NCBI GenBank assembly: GCA_965222645.1
Contig: OZ244968.1
Coordinates: forward strand, 2,542,001 to 2,606,000
Direction of reading: 5' to 3'
Source of the DNA: JABDMH01 sp965222645
GTDB lineage: Bacteria > Bacteroidota > Bacteroidia > Chitinophagales > Saprospiraceae
DNA: 64,000 nucleotides
In this document: positions 35,789-44,008 of the stretch, piece by piece
Layout: each line of letters opens with the position of its first letter
How positions within the stretch are numbered: position 1 is the first letter of the stretch
Made by a program: the position numbers and the translations under genes
Notes under the pieces: generated by a model
What the model saw: the letters and a program-made list of their open reading frames with translations, nothing else
What the model was told of the DNA's origin: nothing
The model's database searches: none

Positions 35789-37366
35789 ATGCGGAAAACT
35801 TTCACGGTTTTTATTCTGAGTACTCTACTTGTTGCGACTTTTTTTTGCACTAAAGACGGCAATAACAAAAAATCTCCACCTAATATCTTATTCGCGATAG
35901 CTGACGATGCTTCTTTCCCTCATATGAGCGCATATGGCACAAAGTGGGTCAAGACGCCGGCATTTGATCGTGTGGCCCGTGAAGGTCTCCTCTTTATGAA
36001 TGCATATACTCCGAATGCAAAATGCGCCCCATCACGGGCATGCATACTTACGGGAAGAAATTCATGGCAGCTGGAAGAGGCCTGCAACCACCTACCTTAT
36101 TTTCCGGAGAAGTTTAAGACCTTTGCCGAAGCCCTTCCGTCTGCGGGATATCACGTGGGTTACACTGCTAAAGGATGGGCACCTGGAGTTGCCGAAATAG
36201 GCGGGGAAAAAAGAAATCTCATCGGTCCTGTGTACAATACCCACAAGACGGAACCTCCTGCAAAATTTATTTCGAATAACGATTATGCTGAAAATTTTAA
36301 TGACTTCCTTCACAACAATCAAGAAAATAAACCTTTCTTTTTTTGGTACGGATGCACCGAACCTCACAGGCGATATGAATTTGGAGCAGGGATAAAATAC
36401 GGCAATAAGAAGCTGGATGATATTGATCAGGTGCCCCCTTTCTGGCCAGATAATGACACAATTCGAACGGACATGCTTGATTACGCTTATGAGATCGAGT
36501 ATTTTGATAAGCACCTGGGACTTATGCTCAAGATTCTGGAGGAGAAAAATTTATTGGAAAATACACTTGTCGTAGTCACTGCAGACAACGGCATGCCATT
36601 TCCCCGTGTGAAGGGGCAAGTCTATGAGATGGACAATCACTTGCCTCTGGCCATGATGTGGCGAAATGATATAGTGAATCCGGGAAGAAAAATAAATGAT
36701 TTCGTGAGTTTTGCAGATTTTGCTCCCACCTTTCTTGAATTAGCCGGATTGGAAGAAACTGAGGCAGGGATGCAACCTATTACGGGAGAAAGTTTAATTA
36801 ATATTTTTTATTCGGAGAAGGGAGGCACAGTGACTGATCATCGCGATCACATAATTGTCGGTAAAGAAAGGCACGATGTGGGAAGACCTCATGACCAGGG
36901 TTATCCCGTAAGGGGTATCATAAAAAATAATTATCTGTATGTCGAAAATTTTAAACCCGACCGGTGGCCTGCCGGCAATCCCGAAACCGGCTATTTAAAT
37001 ACAGACGGTAGTCCGACAAAAAGTCAGATCTTGAGCTTAAAGAGAAGTGGTAAAAATCCCGCGTATTGGGATTGGAATTTTGGTTTGCGCCCGGCTGTCG
37101 AGATGTATAAAATTGATGAAGACCGATATTGTCTACATAATATTGCACAAACTGATGAGGGCATGAGAATACAGGAGGGCTTAAAAACCCAGTTGTACAA
37201 CGAACTTCGTGAACAGGGTGATCCGCGGATTCTCGGCAACGGAGATATCTTTGACTTGTATCCAGTGACACAGAATAAGGGATTTTACGAACGATTTATG
37301 GCCGGTGAAAAATTAAACACAGGTTGGGTCAATGAAGGTGACTTCGAGGTTGATGCAGATAATTGA
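35789..37366 (+). CDS. Sulfatase (Cys-type, formylglycine-dependent), lipoprotein
   Basis: 525 residues from the ATG at 35789; the ATG at 35765 would add eight residues. 'MRKTFTVFILSTLLVATFFC' ends in Cys20, probably lipidated. 'PNILFAIADDASFPHMSAYG' carries the metal-binding aspartates, and 'CAPSRACILTGR' at residue 79 onward is the sulfatase signature C-x-P-x-R-x4-T-G-R; its cysteine is turned into formylglycine. 'VVVTADNGMPFPR' supplies the second metal site. The enzyme hydrolyses sulfate esters, here probably on a glycan, given the GH20-like and HGSNAT-like genes 2-3 kb away. A maturase (anSME or FGE) is not in the window. Confidence 0.93.
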   Translation: MRKTFTVFILSTLLVATFFCTKDGNNKKSPPNILFAIADDASFPHMSAYGTKWVKTPAFDRVAREGLLFMNAYTPNAKCAPSRACILTGRNSWQLEEACNHLPYFPEKFKTFAEALPSAGYHVGYTAKGWAPGVAEIGGEKRNLIGPVYNTHKTEPPAKFISNNDYAENFNDFLHNNQENKPFFFWYGCTEPHRRYEFGAGIKYGNKKLDDIDQVPPFWPDNDTIRTDMLDYAYEIEYFDKHLGLMLKILEEKNLLENTLVVVTADNGMPFPRVKGQVYEMDNHLPLAMMWRNDIVNPGRKINDFVSFADFAPTFLELAGLEETEAGMQPITGESLINIFYSEKGGTVTDHRDHIIVGKERHDVGRPHDQGYPVRGIIKNNYLYVENFKPDRWPAGNPETGYLNTDGSPTKSQILSLKRSGKNPAYWDWNFGLRPAVEMYKIDEDRYCLHNIAQTDEGMRIQEGLKTQLYNELREQGDPRILGNGDIFDLYPVTQNKGFYERFMAGEKLNTGWVNEGDFEVDADN

Positions 37367-37521
37367 ATGCAATTTTCTTCGGAAGTAAAAAAGGCAGGTA
37401 TTCGAAAGCGTTGTTTCAGCCACAGCCGAATGCAAAAAGATGATTATTCCTAATAGGAAGGAGGACACCCTTTAGATTCGTATATAATCCCCAGTGATCA
37501 AAAAGAATTGTCTTTTGCCAA

Positions 37522-37552
37522 TTTGATAATAGTTTGTTACGTTATTACTTTG
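37522..37552 (+). promoter_or_regulatory. Promoter of the DUF4159 gene
   Basis: TTTG (37522-37525), 19 bases, TTACTTTG (37545-37552): one base off TTTG-N19-TAnnTTTG. The ATG at 37570 is 17 bp after the box. Confidence 0.55.
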
Positions 37553-37569
37553 CGAAAATTTAAAGATGC

Positions 37570-38238
37570 ATGTTTCAGCTACTTTTTATCCTGGCCCTGA
37601 CCCTGATGCCGAAGGAAGTTCATTTTATGTCAACTCCTCCTGCAGACCTCAAGCTGGGCCTATTAAAGTATAATGGCGGTGGTGACTGGTACGCAAACCC
37701 AACTGCACTGCCCAATTTATCAAGATATTGCAACCTTCACCTCGGCATGTCTCTCAATCCTGACTACGCCACTGTAGATGTGGGGAGTCTTGATTTGTTC
37801 AATCATCCGTTTGTACACATGACCGGTCATGGAAATGTGGTTTTTTCTTATGCTGAATCTCAAAATCTTCGCAAGTATTTAATGGCAGGAGGATTTCTGC
37901 ACATTGATGACAATTATGGAATGGATCCTTATGTGCGCACTGCAATGAAGGAGGTCTTTCCGGAATTAGAATTTGTGGAATTACCCTTTGATCACGAAAT
38001 ATATCATCAAACTTTCACATTCAATAACGGCCTGCCAAAAGTGCATGAGCACGATAAGAAGCCTCCACAGGGTTTTGGTCTATTATGGGAGGGTCGACTC
38101 ATTTGTTTTTACACATTTGAAAGCGATCTCGGGGATGGCTGGGAAGACAGTGATGTGCATAATGATCCTAAATCAGTGCGGGAGAAAGCCTTGCAAATGG
38201 GTGCAAATATTGTGCAGTACGCGTTCATGCGTGAGTAG
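37570..38238 (+). CDS. DUF4159-domain protein
   Basis: 222 residues. A short hydrophobic N terminus ('MFQLLFILALTLMPKEVHF') acts as a signal or anchor. The body matches DUF4159: 'LGLLKYNGGGDWYANPTALPNLSRYC', 'YATVDVGSLDLFNHPFVHMTGHGNVVFSYAE', 'GGFLHIDDNYGMDPYVR', 'LPFDHEIYHQTF', 'LWEGRLICFYTFESDLGDGWED'. The fold is related to the class I glutamine-amidotransferase-like superfamily, but the function is unknown. The gene is monocistronic, with its own promoter, and convergent with rny. Confidence 0.85.
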   Translation: MFQLLFILALTLMPKEVHFMSTPPADLKLGLLKYNGGGDWYANPTALPNLSRYCNLHLGMSLNPDYATVDVGSLDLFNHPFVHMTGHGNVVFSYAESQNLRKYLMAGGFLHIDDNYGMDPYVRTAMKEVFPELEFVELPFDHEIYHQTFTFNNGLPKVHEHDKKPPQGFGLLWEGRLICFYTFESDLGDGWEDSDVHNDPKSVREKALQMGANIVQYAFMRE

Positions 38239-38310
38239 ATAAACGCTTCCGGGCCGGGACAGCGCCCTAATTGTCAAGCTGCGGCAGAAAATGCATGCCT
38301 GTGCTCCGGA

Positions 38311-39972
38311 CTATTTAGCTACGCTGACAGCTCTCTTTTCCCTTATCACTGTCACCTTAATTTGCCCCGGATACTGCATTTCATCCTGAATTTTTTGAGA
38401 AATCATAAAACTGAGCTCATCAGCATACTCGTCACTAACTTTTTCACTTGCAACAATTACTCGTAACTCTCTTCCCGCCTGCATAGCAAATGCTTTCTGA
38501 ACTCCTTCGTAACTCATCGCCAGCTCCTCAAGCTCTCCAATTCTCTTCAGATAACTCTCAAGGATTTCCCTTCGTGCACCCGGACGAGCACCAGAGATTG
38601 CATCACAGGCCTGTACAATGGGGGAAATAATATTGTACATTTCAATCTCATCATGATGGGCACCCACAGCGTTACAAACCGCTGCATGCTCTTTCAACTT
38701 CTGGCACATTTGCATTCCCAAAATCGCATGTGACAATTCTGTCTCTTCCTCAGCCACCTTTCCGAGATCGTGCAGTAGTCCAGCACGTTTTGCAAGCTTC
38801 ACCTGATTTCGGCTCAAGCCCAATTCAGCAGCCATTGTTGCACAGAGATTAGCCGTTTCGATACTGTGTTTTAACAGATTTTGTCCGTACGAAGATCTAA
38901 ATCTCATGCGTCCCACCATCCTCACAAGGGCTGGATCAAGCCCGTGTATATCCAGATCGATCACGGTGCGCTCGCCGATCTCAATAATCTGCTCCTCCAG
39001 CTGTTTGCGCGTCTTTGCCACCACCTCTTCGATGCGGGCAGGGTGGATTCGTCCGTCAGATACCAATCTCTTTAAGGCCAGCCGGCACAGCTCCCTTCGT
39101 ATAGGATCAAAACTCGAAATCACAATAGCTTCGGGAGTATCATCGACAACAATCTCTGCTCCGGTCGCGGCCTCCAAAGCTCTTATATTACGGCCCTCTC
39201 TACCAATAATCTGTCCTTTGATATCATCCGAGTCAAGATTGAATACCGTGACAGTGTTCTCGATCGTGTATTCTGCACACATTCGCTGTATAGTTTGGAC
39301 CACAATTTTTTTGGCCTCCTTATTAGCCTCGATCTTGGCTTGTTCCACAGATTTTTTAATAATGGACATTGAGTCGGTTTCTGCCTTTGCCCTCACTGCT
39401 TCGATTAGTTTTTCTTTGGCTTCAGCTTCGCTCATTTTCGCTATGTTCTCCAGCTCCTTTATATGACGTTCGTTTACATCTGCTAGCTCTGCTTTCTTTT
39501 TTGCCACAATCTTAAGTTGCTTCTCCAGGTTTTCACGGATTGTGCGAGTCTCCGTTTCAAACTGATCAAACTGCTCTACTTTTTGCTCAAATCCTTTAAT
39601 TTTTGACCTGAGATCCTTTTCCATTTCCACGACTTCCATTTCTCGCTCCTTCATTTCAATGCGATGCTTGGCTTTCCGTTCTTCATAGTCAGCCTTTAGC
39701 CGGCTGTATTTTGACTTGGCCTCCTGAATCTTTTTTTGCTTTATACTTTCATTTCTACCCTCCGCCTTTGTGATGAGTTTTTGAGCCTTTGTCTCAGCTT
39801 CATCAATGGTGCGTTTTGCAGTGAGCCTCGCTTCTTGTATAGCAAGATCTGCCTTCTTATTGATTTCATCTGCTCTGCGCTGATTAGTTCTTCTGATGGC
39901 AAGTGTGGTAATCAAGTAACCCACAACCAATCCAATAACGATCCCAATTCCTCCATTTAATAGCCATTCCAT
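38311..39972 (-). CDS. rny: Ribonuclease Y
   Basis: 553 residues from the ATG at 39972 (an upstream in-frame GTG would add 17 residues not usual in the family). An N-terminal membrane anchor ('GIGIVIGLVVGYLITTLAI') is followed by a Lys/Glu-rich coiled coil of about 180 residues, a KH domain ('IKGQIIGREGRNIRALEAATGAEIVVDD') and an HD domain ('RAGLLHDLGKVAEEETELSHAILG'). RNase Y starts mRNA decay by endonucleolytic cleavage at the membrane. It lies downstream of zapA in a minus-strand run pheT-coiled coil-zapA-rny. Confidence 0.95.
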   Translation of the reverse strand: MEWLLNGGIGIVIGLVVGYLITTLAIRRTNQRRADEINKKADLAIQEARLTAKRTIDEAETKAQKLITKAEGRNESIKQKKIQEAKSKYSRLKADYEERKAKHRIEMKEREMEVVEMEKDLRSKIKGFEQKVEQFDQFETETRTIRENLEKQLKIVAKKKAELADVNERHIKELENIAKMSEAEAKEKLIEAVRAKAETDSMSIIKKSVEQAKIEANKEAKKIVVQTIQRMCAEYTIENTVTVFNLDSDDIKGQIIGREGRNIRALEAATGAEIVVDDTPEAIVISSFDPIRRELCRLALKRLVSDGRIHPARIEEVVAKTRKQLEEQIIEIGERTVIDLDIHGLDPALVRMVGRMRFRSSYGQNLLKHSIETANLCATMAAELGLSRNQVKLAKRAGLLHDLGKVAEEETELSHAILGMQMCQKLKEHAAVCNAVGAHHDEIEMYNIISPIVQACDAISGARPGARREILESYLKRIGELEELAMSYEGVQKAFAMQAGRELRVIVASEKVSDEYADELSFMISQKIQDEMQYPGQIKVTVIREKRAVSVAK

Positions 39973-40066
39973 GTATTTCAGTTTTTTCTTATTAATAAAT
40001 ATGGCAAAAGCGCCTTCATGCACAAATGCATGGTCAGGAAAAAAAGGTTAGGAAAGTGAATAAACG

Positions 40067-40354
40067 TTATTTGAGAATATTCTCCAGGAGGGTTTCTAGA
40101 TGATCTACCTTCTGCACAATCTGTTGCGGTGTGGTATCACTAAACTTTATTTTATAGAAATCTACCGCATACGTGAGCAAGGCCATCGCCAGGCAATCTT
40201 GCTTATCTTTGTTTATGTAGGTAAGCTGAAAATCTTTGACTTTTTCATTGATGTCATCGACTACTTTGTTTATGGACTCGATATCTTCCTGCTTTACCCT
40301 CAATGGATAAGTTCTACCAGCAATCATCACCTGTACACTTTCATATACGTCCAT
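40067..40354 (-). CDS. zapA: Cell division protein ZapA
   Basis: 95 residues. 'VQVMIAGRTYPLRVKQEDIESINKVVDDINEKVKDFQ' is the ZapA globular domain, followed by a helix and coiled coil 'DCLAMALLTYAVDFYKIKF...VDHLETLLENILK'. ZapA bundles FtsZ filaments at the division ring. It starts three bases after the stop of the ZapB-like coiled-coil gene, so the pair is translationally linked and probably acts together. Confidence 0.9.
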   Translation of the reverse strand: MDVYESVQVMIAGRTYPLRVKQEDIESINKVVDDINEKVKDFQLTYINKDKQDCLAMALLTYAVDFYKIKFSDTTPQQIVQKVDHLETLLENILK

Positions 40355-40357
40355 CTC

Positions 40358-40648
40358 CTACATATTGTTGATCAATTCTATGCACTTATCTACCTCCCCG
40401 ATATACTTACTCAATTCTCTCCTCAACTGATCTGATTGTAACAATCCAGATCCATTCTCTTCCCTATTTCCATTCCTTCCCTTATGTCCTAAGGTTTTAT
40501 TTCCAATACTATTTTTTTCAAATTCCTGCTTGAGTTTCACATTTTCCTCAATCAGCATCAGATTCTCCTTACGCAAATATTCCATTTTCTGCGCCATTTG
40601 CTGCACCCTCTCCTCCAACTTATCCAACTTCTTGAGAATCTCTTGCAT
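40358..40648 (-). CDS. Coiled-coil protein, ZapB-like by position
   Basis: 96 residues. The N-terminal half is a strong coiled coil with regular hydrophobic spacing ('ILKKLDKLEERVQQMAQKMEYLRKENLMLIEENVKLKQEF'), followed by a polar Gly/Asn linker and a short C-terminal helix 'LRRELSKYIGEVDKCIELINN'. ZapB is a small coiled-coil partner of ZapA; the neighbourhood suggests the same role, though similarity to enterobacterial ZapB cannot be shown by eye. Confidence 0.7.
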   Translation of the reverse strand: MQEILKKLDKLEERVQQMAQKMEYLRKENLMLIEENVKLKQEFEKNSIGNKTLGHKGRNGNREENGSGLLQSDQLRRELSKYIGEVDKCIELINNM

Positions 40649-40698
40649 TTTACAGACCTTAAAGATAACAGTTTGTCAAGATATCAAAATCGCAGATA

Positions 40699-43140
40699 TT
40701 ATCTCAAGGTGGCCCCGGCATCTTTTTCGAGATTAGAAACAAGTTTCTTCATCAACCCGTCGACCTCCTTATCTGAAAGTGTGCGAGTTTCGTCAGACAG
40801 AATAATACCAACCGCATACGATTTCTGATCCTTTCCCAGCACTTCCTGATTTCGATAGACATCAAACAAACTGATCTCTTTGACCACTTTTCCCAAAGTC
40901 TGTCCAATCACATTTTCCACTACCTGAAAGGTAGTGCCAGAATCTAAAACTAAGGCTAGATCTCTACGTACAGTCGGATACTTCGACGACTCCTTCACCA
41001 CAATTTGATCAATCAGCTGCTGAGCAATGATCGCATCCCACTTGAAATCGGCATAAAACACTCGACTCCTGATCTCCATCATTTCGGTCAGGGTTTGCCT
41101 TACCCGGCCAAATTCGACCAGGCAGTCATCATTCTTCCAATAGCTGAGCCCCTGATCAAAAAGTGACTCATCAATGCTTCGCAGATCATATCGCTGTATA
41201 CCTACCATTTTTAGCAGGCCCCCCACCAGCGATTTCAAGACAAAGTATTCATCATCTTCTGCCATGTCACCCACCAGCCAACTCTCCTGTTGCCATCCCG
41301 ACAATGTGATAGCAAAATGTTCTGTCTCGGAGTAAAGATCATTTCTCTTCAGATAACTTTTGCCAAATTCGTATAAGCGAAGGTTTGTACGTTGTCTATT
41401 CTGATTGTACTGCACGGTTTCTAATCCACTTATAAGCAAACTGGGTCGCATCACTTCTATCTGGACATTTGATGTGTTATTAATACAAATGACATCTCCT
41501 TCATCCACTTTTATTATCCCATTGTCAAGGTATTTTCTATCTAGCATTGACAAGCCCATGATTTCATTAAATCCCTGGGCACAGAGATAATCCGCCCACC
41601 GGTTTTTCAGAGCGTTTCGATCGATCAAGGGTGAGTTTTGCACACGAAAACTCATTTGATCTTTGGGTGCAATCCGGTTATAGCCGTAAATCCTCAGGAC
41701 TTCCTCGATAAGGTCAGCCTCGCGTGTTACGTCCACTTTATTCGTGGGCACTTTGACTTCAACAGATTCCTCGTCCTCTTTGGTTATTTCCATTTCCAGG
41801 GCAGAAAGGATTTGCAGCACCTCTTTTTTTGGTATAGGTGATCCAGCTAACCGGTCGAGCGCAGCATATCGCAAAGTCACCAGCTGTGGTAAAACGGGAT
41901 CCGGATAATGATCAATCCATGACGAACTTAATTCACCTCCAGCCACTTCCTGTATTAAGTGTACCGCGCGCTGGAGGGCGAGCAAACAAACATTGGGATC
42001 ACTGCCCTTCTCAAAAATCTTTGAAGCATCCGTAAAGAGTAAATGCCGTTCGCTAGTGCGTCTCACCCTTTTTGCATTAAAATGCGCAGATTCGAGGAAG
42101 ATATCTTTCGTTTCACTGGTGACCCCTGACTTCAGTCCGCCAAACACTCCCGCTATACATAGTCCCTGATCTTCACCATCACAAATCATCAGATCTCCCT
42201 CATCGAGTTTCCGCTCTTGACCATCCAGAGTCACGAATGCACTGCCTTTGGGTAGTGACCGCACTTTGATTTGATCTTTACTGATCTGTCGAAGATCAAA
42301 AGCATGAAGGGGTTGACCAAACTCATGAAGCACGTAATTAGTGACATCGACAATGTTATTAATGGGTCGCACACCGATCATTGCGAGTCTTGTTTTTAGC
42401 CAGGCAGGAGACTCACCCACAGAGATCCCAGACAATGTGACTCCGGTATATCTCGGACATCCCTCCTTATCCAGGATGAGCACATCAATGGCCGAGTCAA
42501 ACTGTTCTGCGGTTTTTAATTCGACGGTCACTGGAAGTTTTACATCACCTGAGTGCCCCCGATTTATTCTTAGCGCGGCTGCAAGATCTTTGGCTACACC
42601 TATATGACATGTTGCATCAGACCGATTTGGAGTCAATCCAATCTCAAATACAACGTCTTTAGAAATATCATAATACGTAGCCAGATCCTTTCCCACCTCA
42701 TATGAATTATCAAGGACGAGAATACCATCGTGGTTTTCTCCAAGACCTATTTCATCTTCAGCACAGATCATCCCCTCGCTTATCTCCCCTCTGATCTTGC
42801 CTTTTTTGATCTTAAAATCGTTACCCTCTTTATCAAAAAGAGTGGTGCCAACTGGGGCAACGACAACTTTCTGTCCCACAGCAACATTTGGTGCGCCACA
42901 TACAATCTGTAGGGGCTTTTTTCCAGCAGATACAGTGGTAAGAGACAGGCGGTCTGCATTGGGATGTTTATCACATGCCAGAACTTCGCCCACTACAAGA
43001 CCTTTCAAACTTCCCTTAATCCGTTCGACTTCTTCAATACCTTCTACTTCCAAACCGATTTCTGTAAGGAGGTCTCCAAGTGCATTGGAGTCTAGATCCA
43101 AATCTATGTAGTCCCTAAGCCAGTTGAGTGAAATCTTCAT
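40699..43140 (-). CDS. pheT: Phenylalanyl-tRNA synthetase beta subunit
   Basis: 813 residues, the full bacterial length. The order of domains is as expected: N-terminal 'MKISLNWLRDYIDLDLD', tRNA-binding OB fold ('LVVGEVLACDKHPNADRLSLTTVSAGKKPLQIVCGAPNVAVGQKVVVAPVGT'), B3/B4 editing domain ('MIGVRPINNIVDVTNYVLHEFGQPLHAFD'), the B5 domain, the catalytic-like core, and the C-terminal ferredoxin-like anticodon-binding domain ('KYPTVRRDLALVLD'). It charges tRNA-Phe together with PheS, which is not in this window. It heads the run to rny. Confidence 0.97.
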   Translation of the reverse strand: MKISLNWLRDYIDLDLDSNALGDLLTEIGLEVEGIEEVERIKGSLKGLVVGEVLACDKHPNADRLSLTTVSAGKKPLQIVCGAPNVAVGQKVVVAPVGTTLFDKEGNDFKIKKGKIRGEISEGMICAEDEIGLGENHDGILVLDNSYEVGKDLATYYDISKDVVFEIGLTPNRSDATCHIGVAKDLAAALRINRGHSGDVKLPVTVELKTAEQFDSAIDVLILDKEGCPRYTGVTLSGISVGESPAWLKTRLAMIGVRPINNIVDVTNYVLHEFGQPLHAFDLRQISKDQIKVRSLPKGSAFVTLDGQERKLDEGDLMICDGEDQGLCIAGVFGGLKSGVTSETKDIFLESAHFNAKRVRRTSERHLLFTDASKIFEKGSDPNVCLLALQRAVHLIQEVAGGELSSSWIDHYPDPVLPQLVTLRYAALDRLAGSPIPKKEVLQILSALEMEITKEDEESVEVKVPTNKVDVTREADLIEEVLRIYGYNRIAPKDQMSFRVQNSPLIDRNALKNRWADYLCAQGFNEIMGLSMLDRKYLDNGIIKVDEGDVICINNTSNVQIEVMRPSLLISGLETVQYNQNRQRTNLRLYEFGKSYLKRNDLYSETEHFAITLSGWQQESWLVGDMAEDDEYFVLKSLVGGLLKMVGIQRYDLRSIDESLFDQGLSYWKNDDCLVEFGRVRQTLTEMMEIRSRVFYADFKWDAIIAQQLIDQIVVKESSKYPTVRRDLALVLDSGTTFQVVENVIGQTLGKVVKEISLFDVYRNQEVLGKDQKSYAVGIILSDETRTLSDKEVDGLMKKLVSNLEKDAGATLR

Positions 43141-43168
43141 GTTTGACTTGTGCCATATCTTTGGTGCG

Positions 43169-43176
43169 CAAAGATA
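43169..43176 (-). promoter_or_regulatory. -7 element upstream of pheT
   Basis: TATCTTTG on the minus strand is an exact TAnnTTTG match, 28 bp before the pheT ATG. The -33 region is poor (TATC at 19-bp spacing). Confidence 0.45.
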
Positions 43177-43186
43177 AACAAAGTAC

Positions 43187-44008
43187 TTAGGGTAAGATAT
43201 TCCTTTCCGTCACCTGAAGGACCGCTCCGTTGGCCCCGGTTACAAAGGCAACGATTGAGATGTCCTCCTCCTTCCACCAGTTGTCTTCACGCGGCAATGT
43301 GTAAAAAAAGGAGCGTTCTGAAGACTCAAAGGCCTGCATCTGGTCACCCAATGTGTCTCCATCGATATCAGAGAGTATTTTACGCAAGACATTCTTGTGA
43401 TCGTAATGATCTACCCTTCCAGACTCCGCAGCGCGATCAGCCTGTGGATCCACGAGGTGGTCCTCTTTGAGCAATACGGTAAGGCGAGTCTCTTCCTCAA
43501 TTCCCTTTTCCGGAAATACCTGGATCCGTGCATTGAGTATTCTAGTATCACTGTCATAATCCACATCGATGTTTAGTGTCAATACGGGTGATTCCTGCAG
43601 TGACTCACTGATCAAGCTCGGCCACTTGGTAGAAAATGCCTGATACGATCCGCTGGCAGGGTCACGACGTCTATTGATGACCGCCGAGGGGTAACCAAGG
43701 GGATTACCTAAGAATCTTAACAATTCATCACCCTCCGGGGTAGTAAAATCAAATCGACTCTCCGGATAAGTAAAAGCAAAATCACCGGCGTGAATTGTCA
43801 GAATTACTAGACGCTCATCATATAACTCTTTGAGGTTATCAAGTTCCAAAGTACCTTGAGGACAGTTTGGGCACCTGGCACCTGAAAATTCCTCCACCAG
43901 GACATTTCTATTACCAACCTGGAAACCAGCAAGCTGGTATTGTACTTCATTTTGCCGGCAACCCAACAAGAAAATCAATGTACATATGCCTATCGAAGAA
44001 AGACGCAT
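43187..44008 (-). CDS. Omp28-like thioredoxin-fold lipoprotein
   Basis: 273 residues. 'MRLSSIGICTLIFLLGC' gives a lipid anchor at Cys17. 'NVLVEEFSGARCPNCPQGTLELDNL' has the C-x-x-C pair (Cys46, Cys49) in a thioredoxin fold, continued by 'LVILTIHAGDF' and 'GNPLGYPSAVINRR' with the cis-proline position, as in Omp28-related proteins of this phylum. The C-terminal half is a beta-sandwich. It is probably an outer-membrane lipoprotein, possibly with redox activity. It follows the DUF6029 gene with no gap, so the two are co-transcribed. Confidence 0.85.
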   Translation of the reverse strand: MRLSSIGICTLIFLLGCRQNEVQYQLAGFQVGNRNVLVEEFSGARCPNCPQGTLELDNLKELYDERLVILTIHAGDFAFTYPESRFDFTTPEGDELLRFLGNPLGYPSAVINRRRDPASGSYQAFSTKWPSLISESLQESPVLTLNIDVDYDSDTRILNARIQVFPEKGIEEETRLTVLLKEDHLVDPQADRAAESGRVDHYDHKNVLRKILSDIDGDTLGDQMQAFESSERSFFYTLPREDNWWKEEDISIVAFVTGANGAVLQVTERNILP

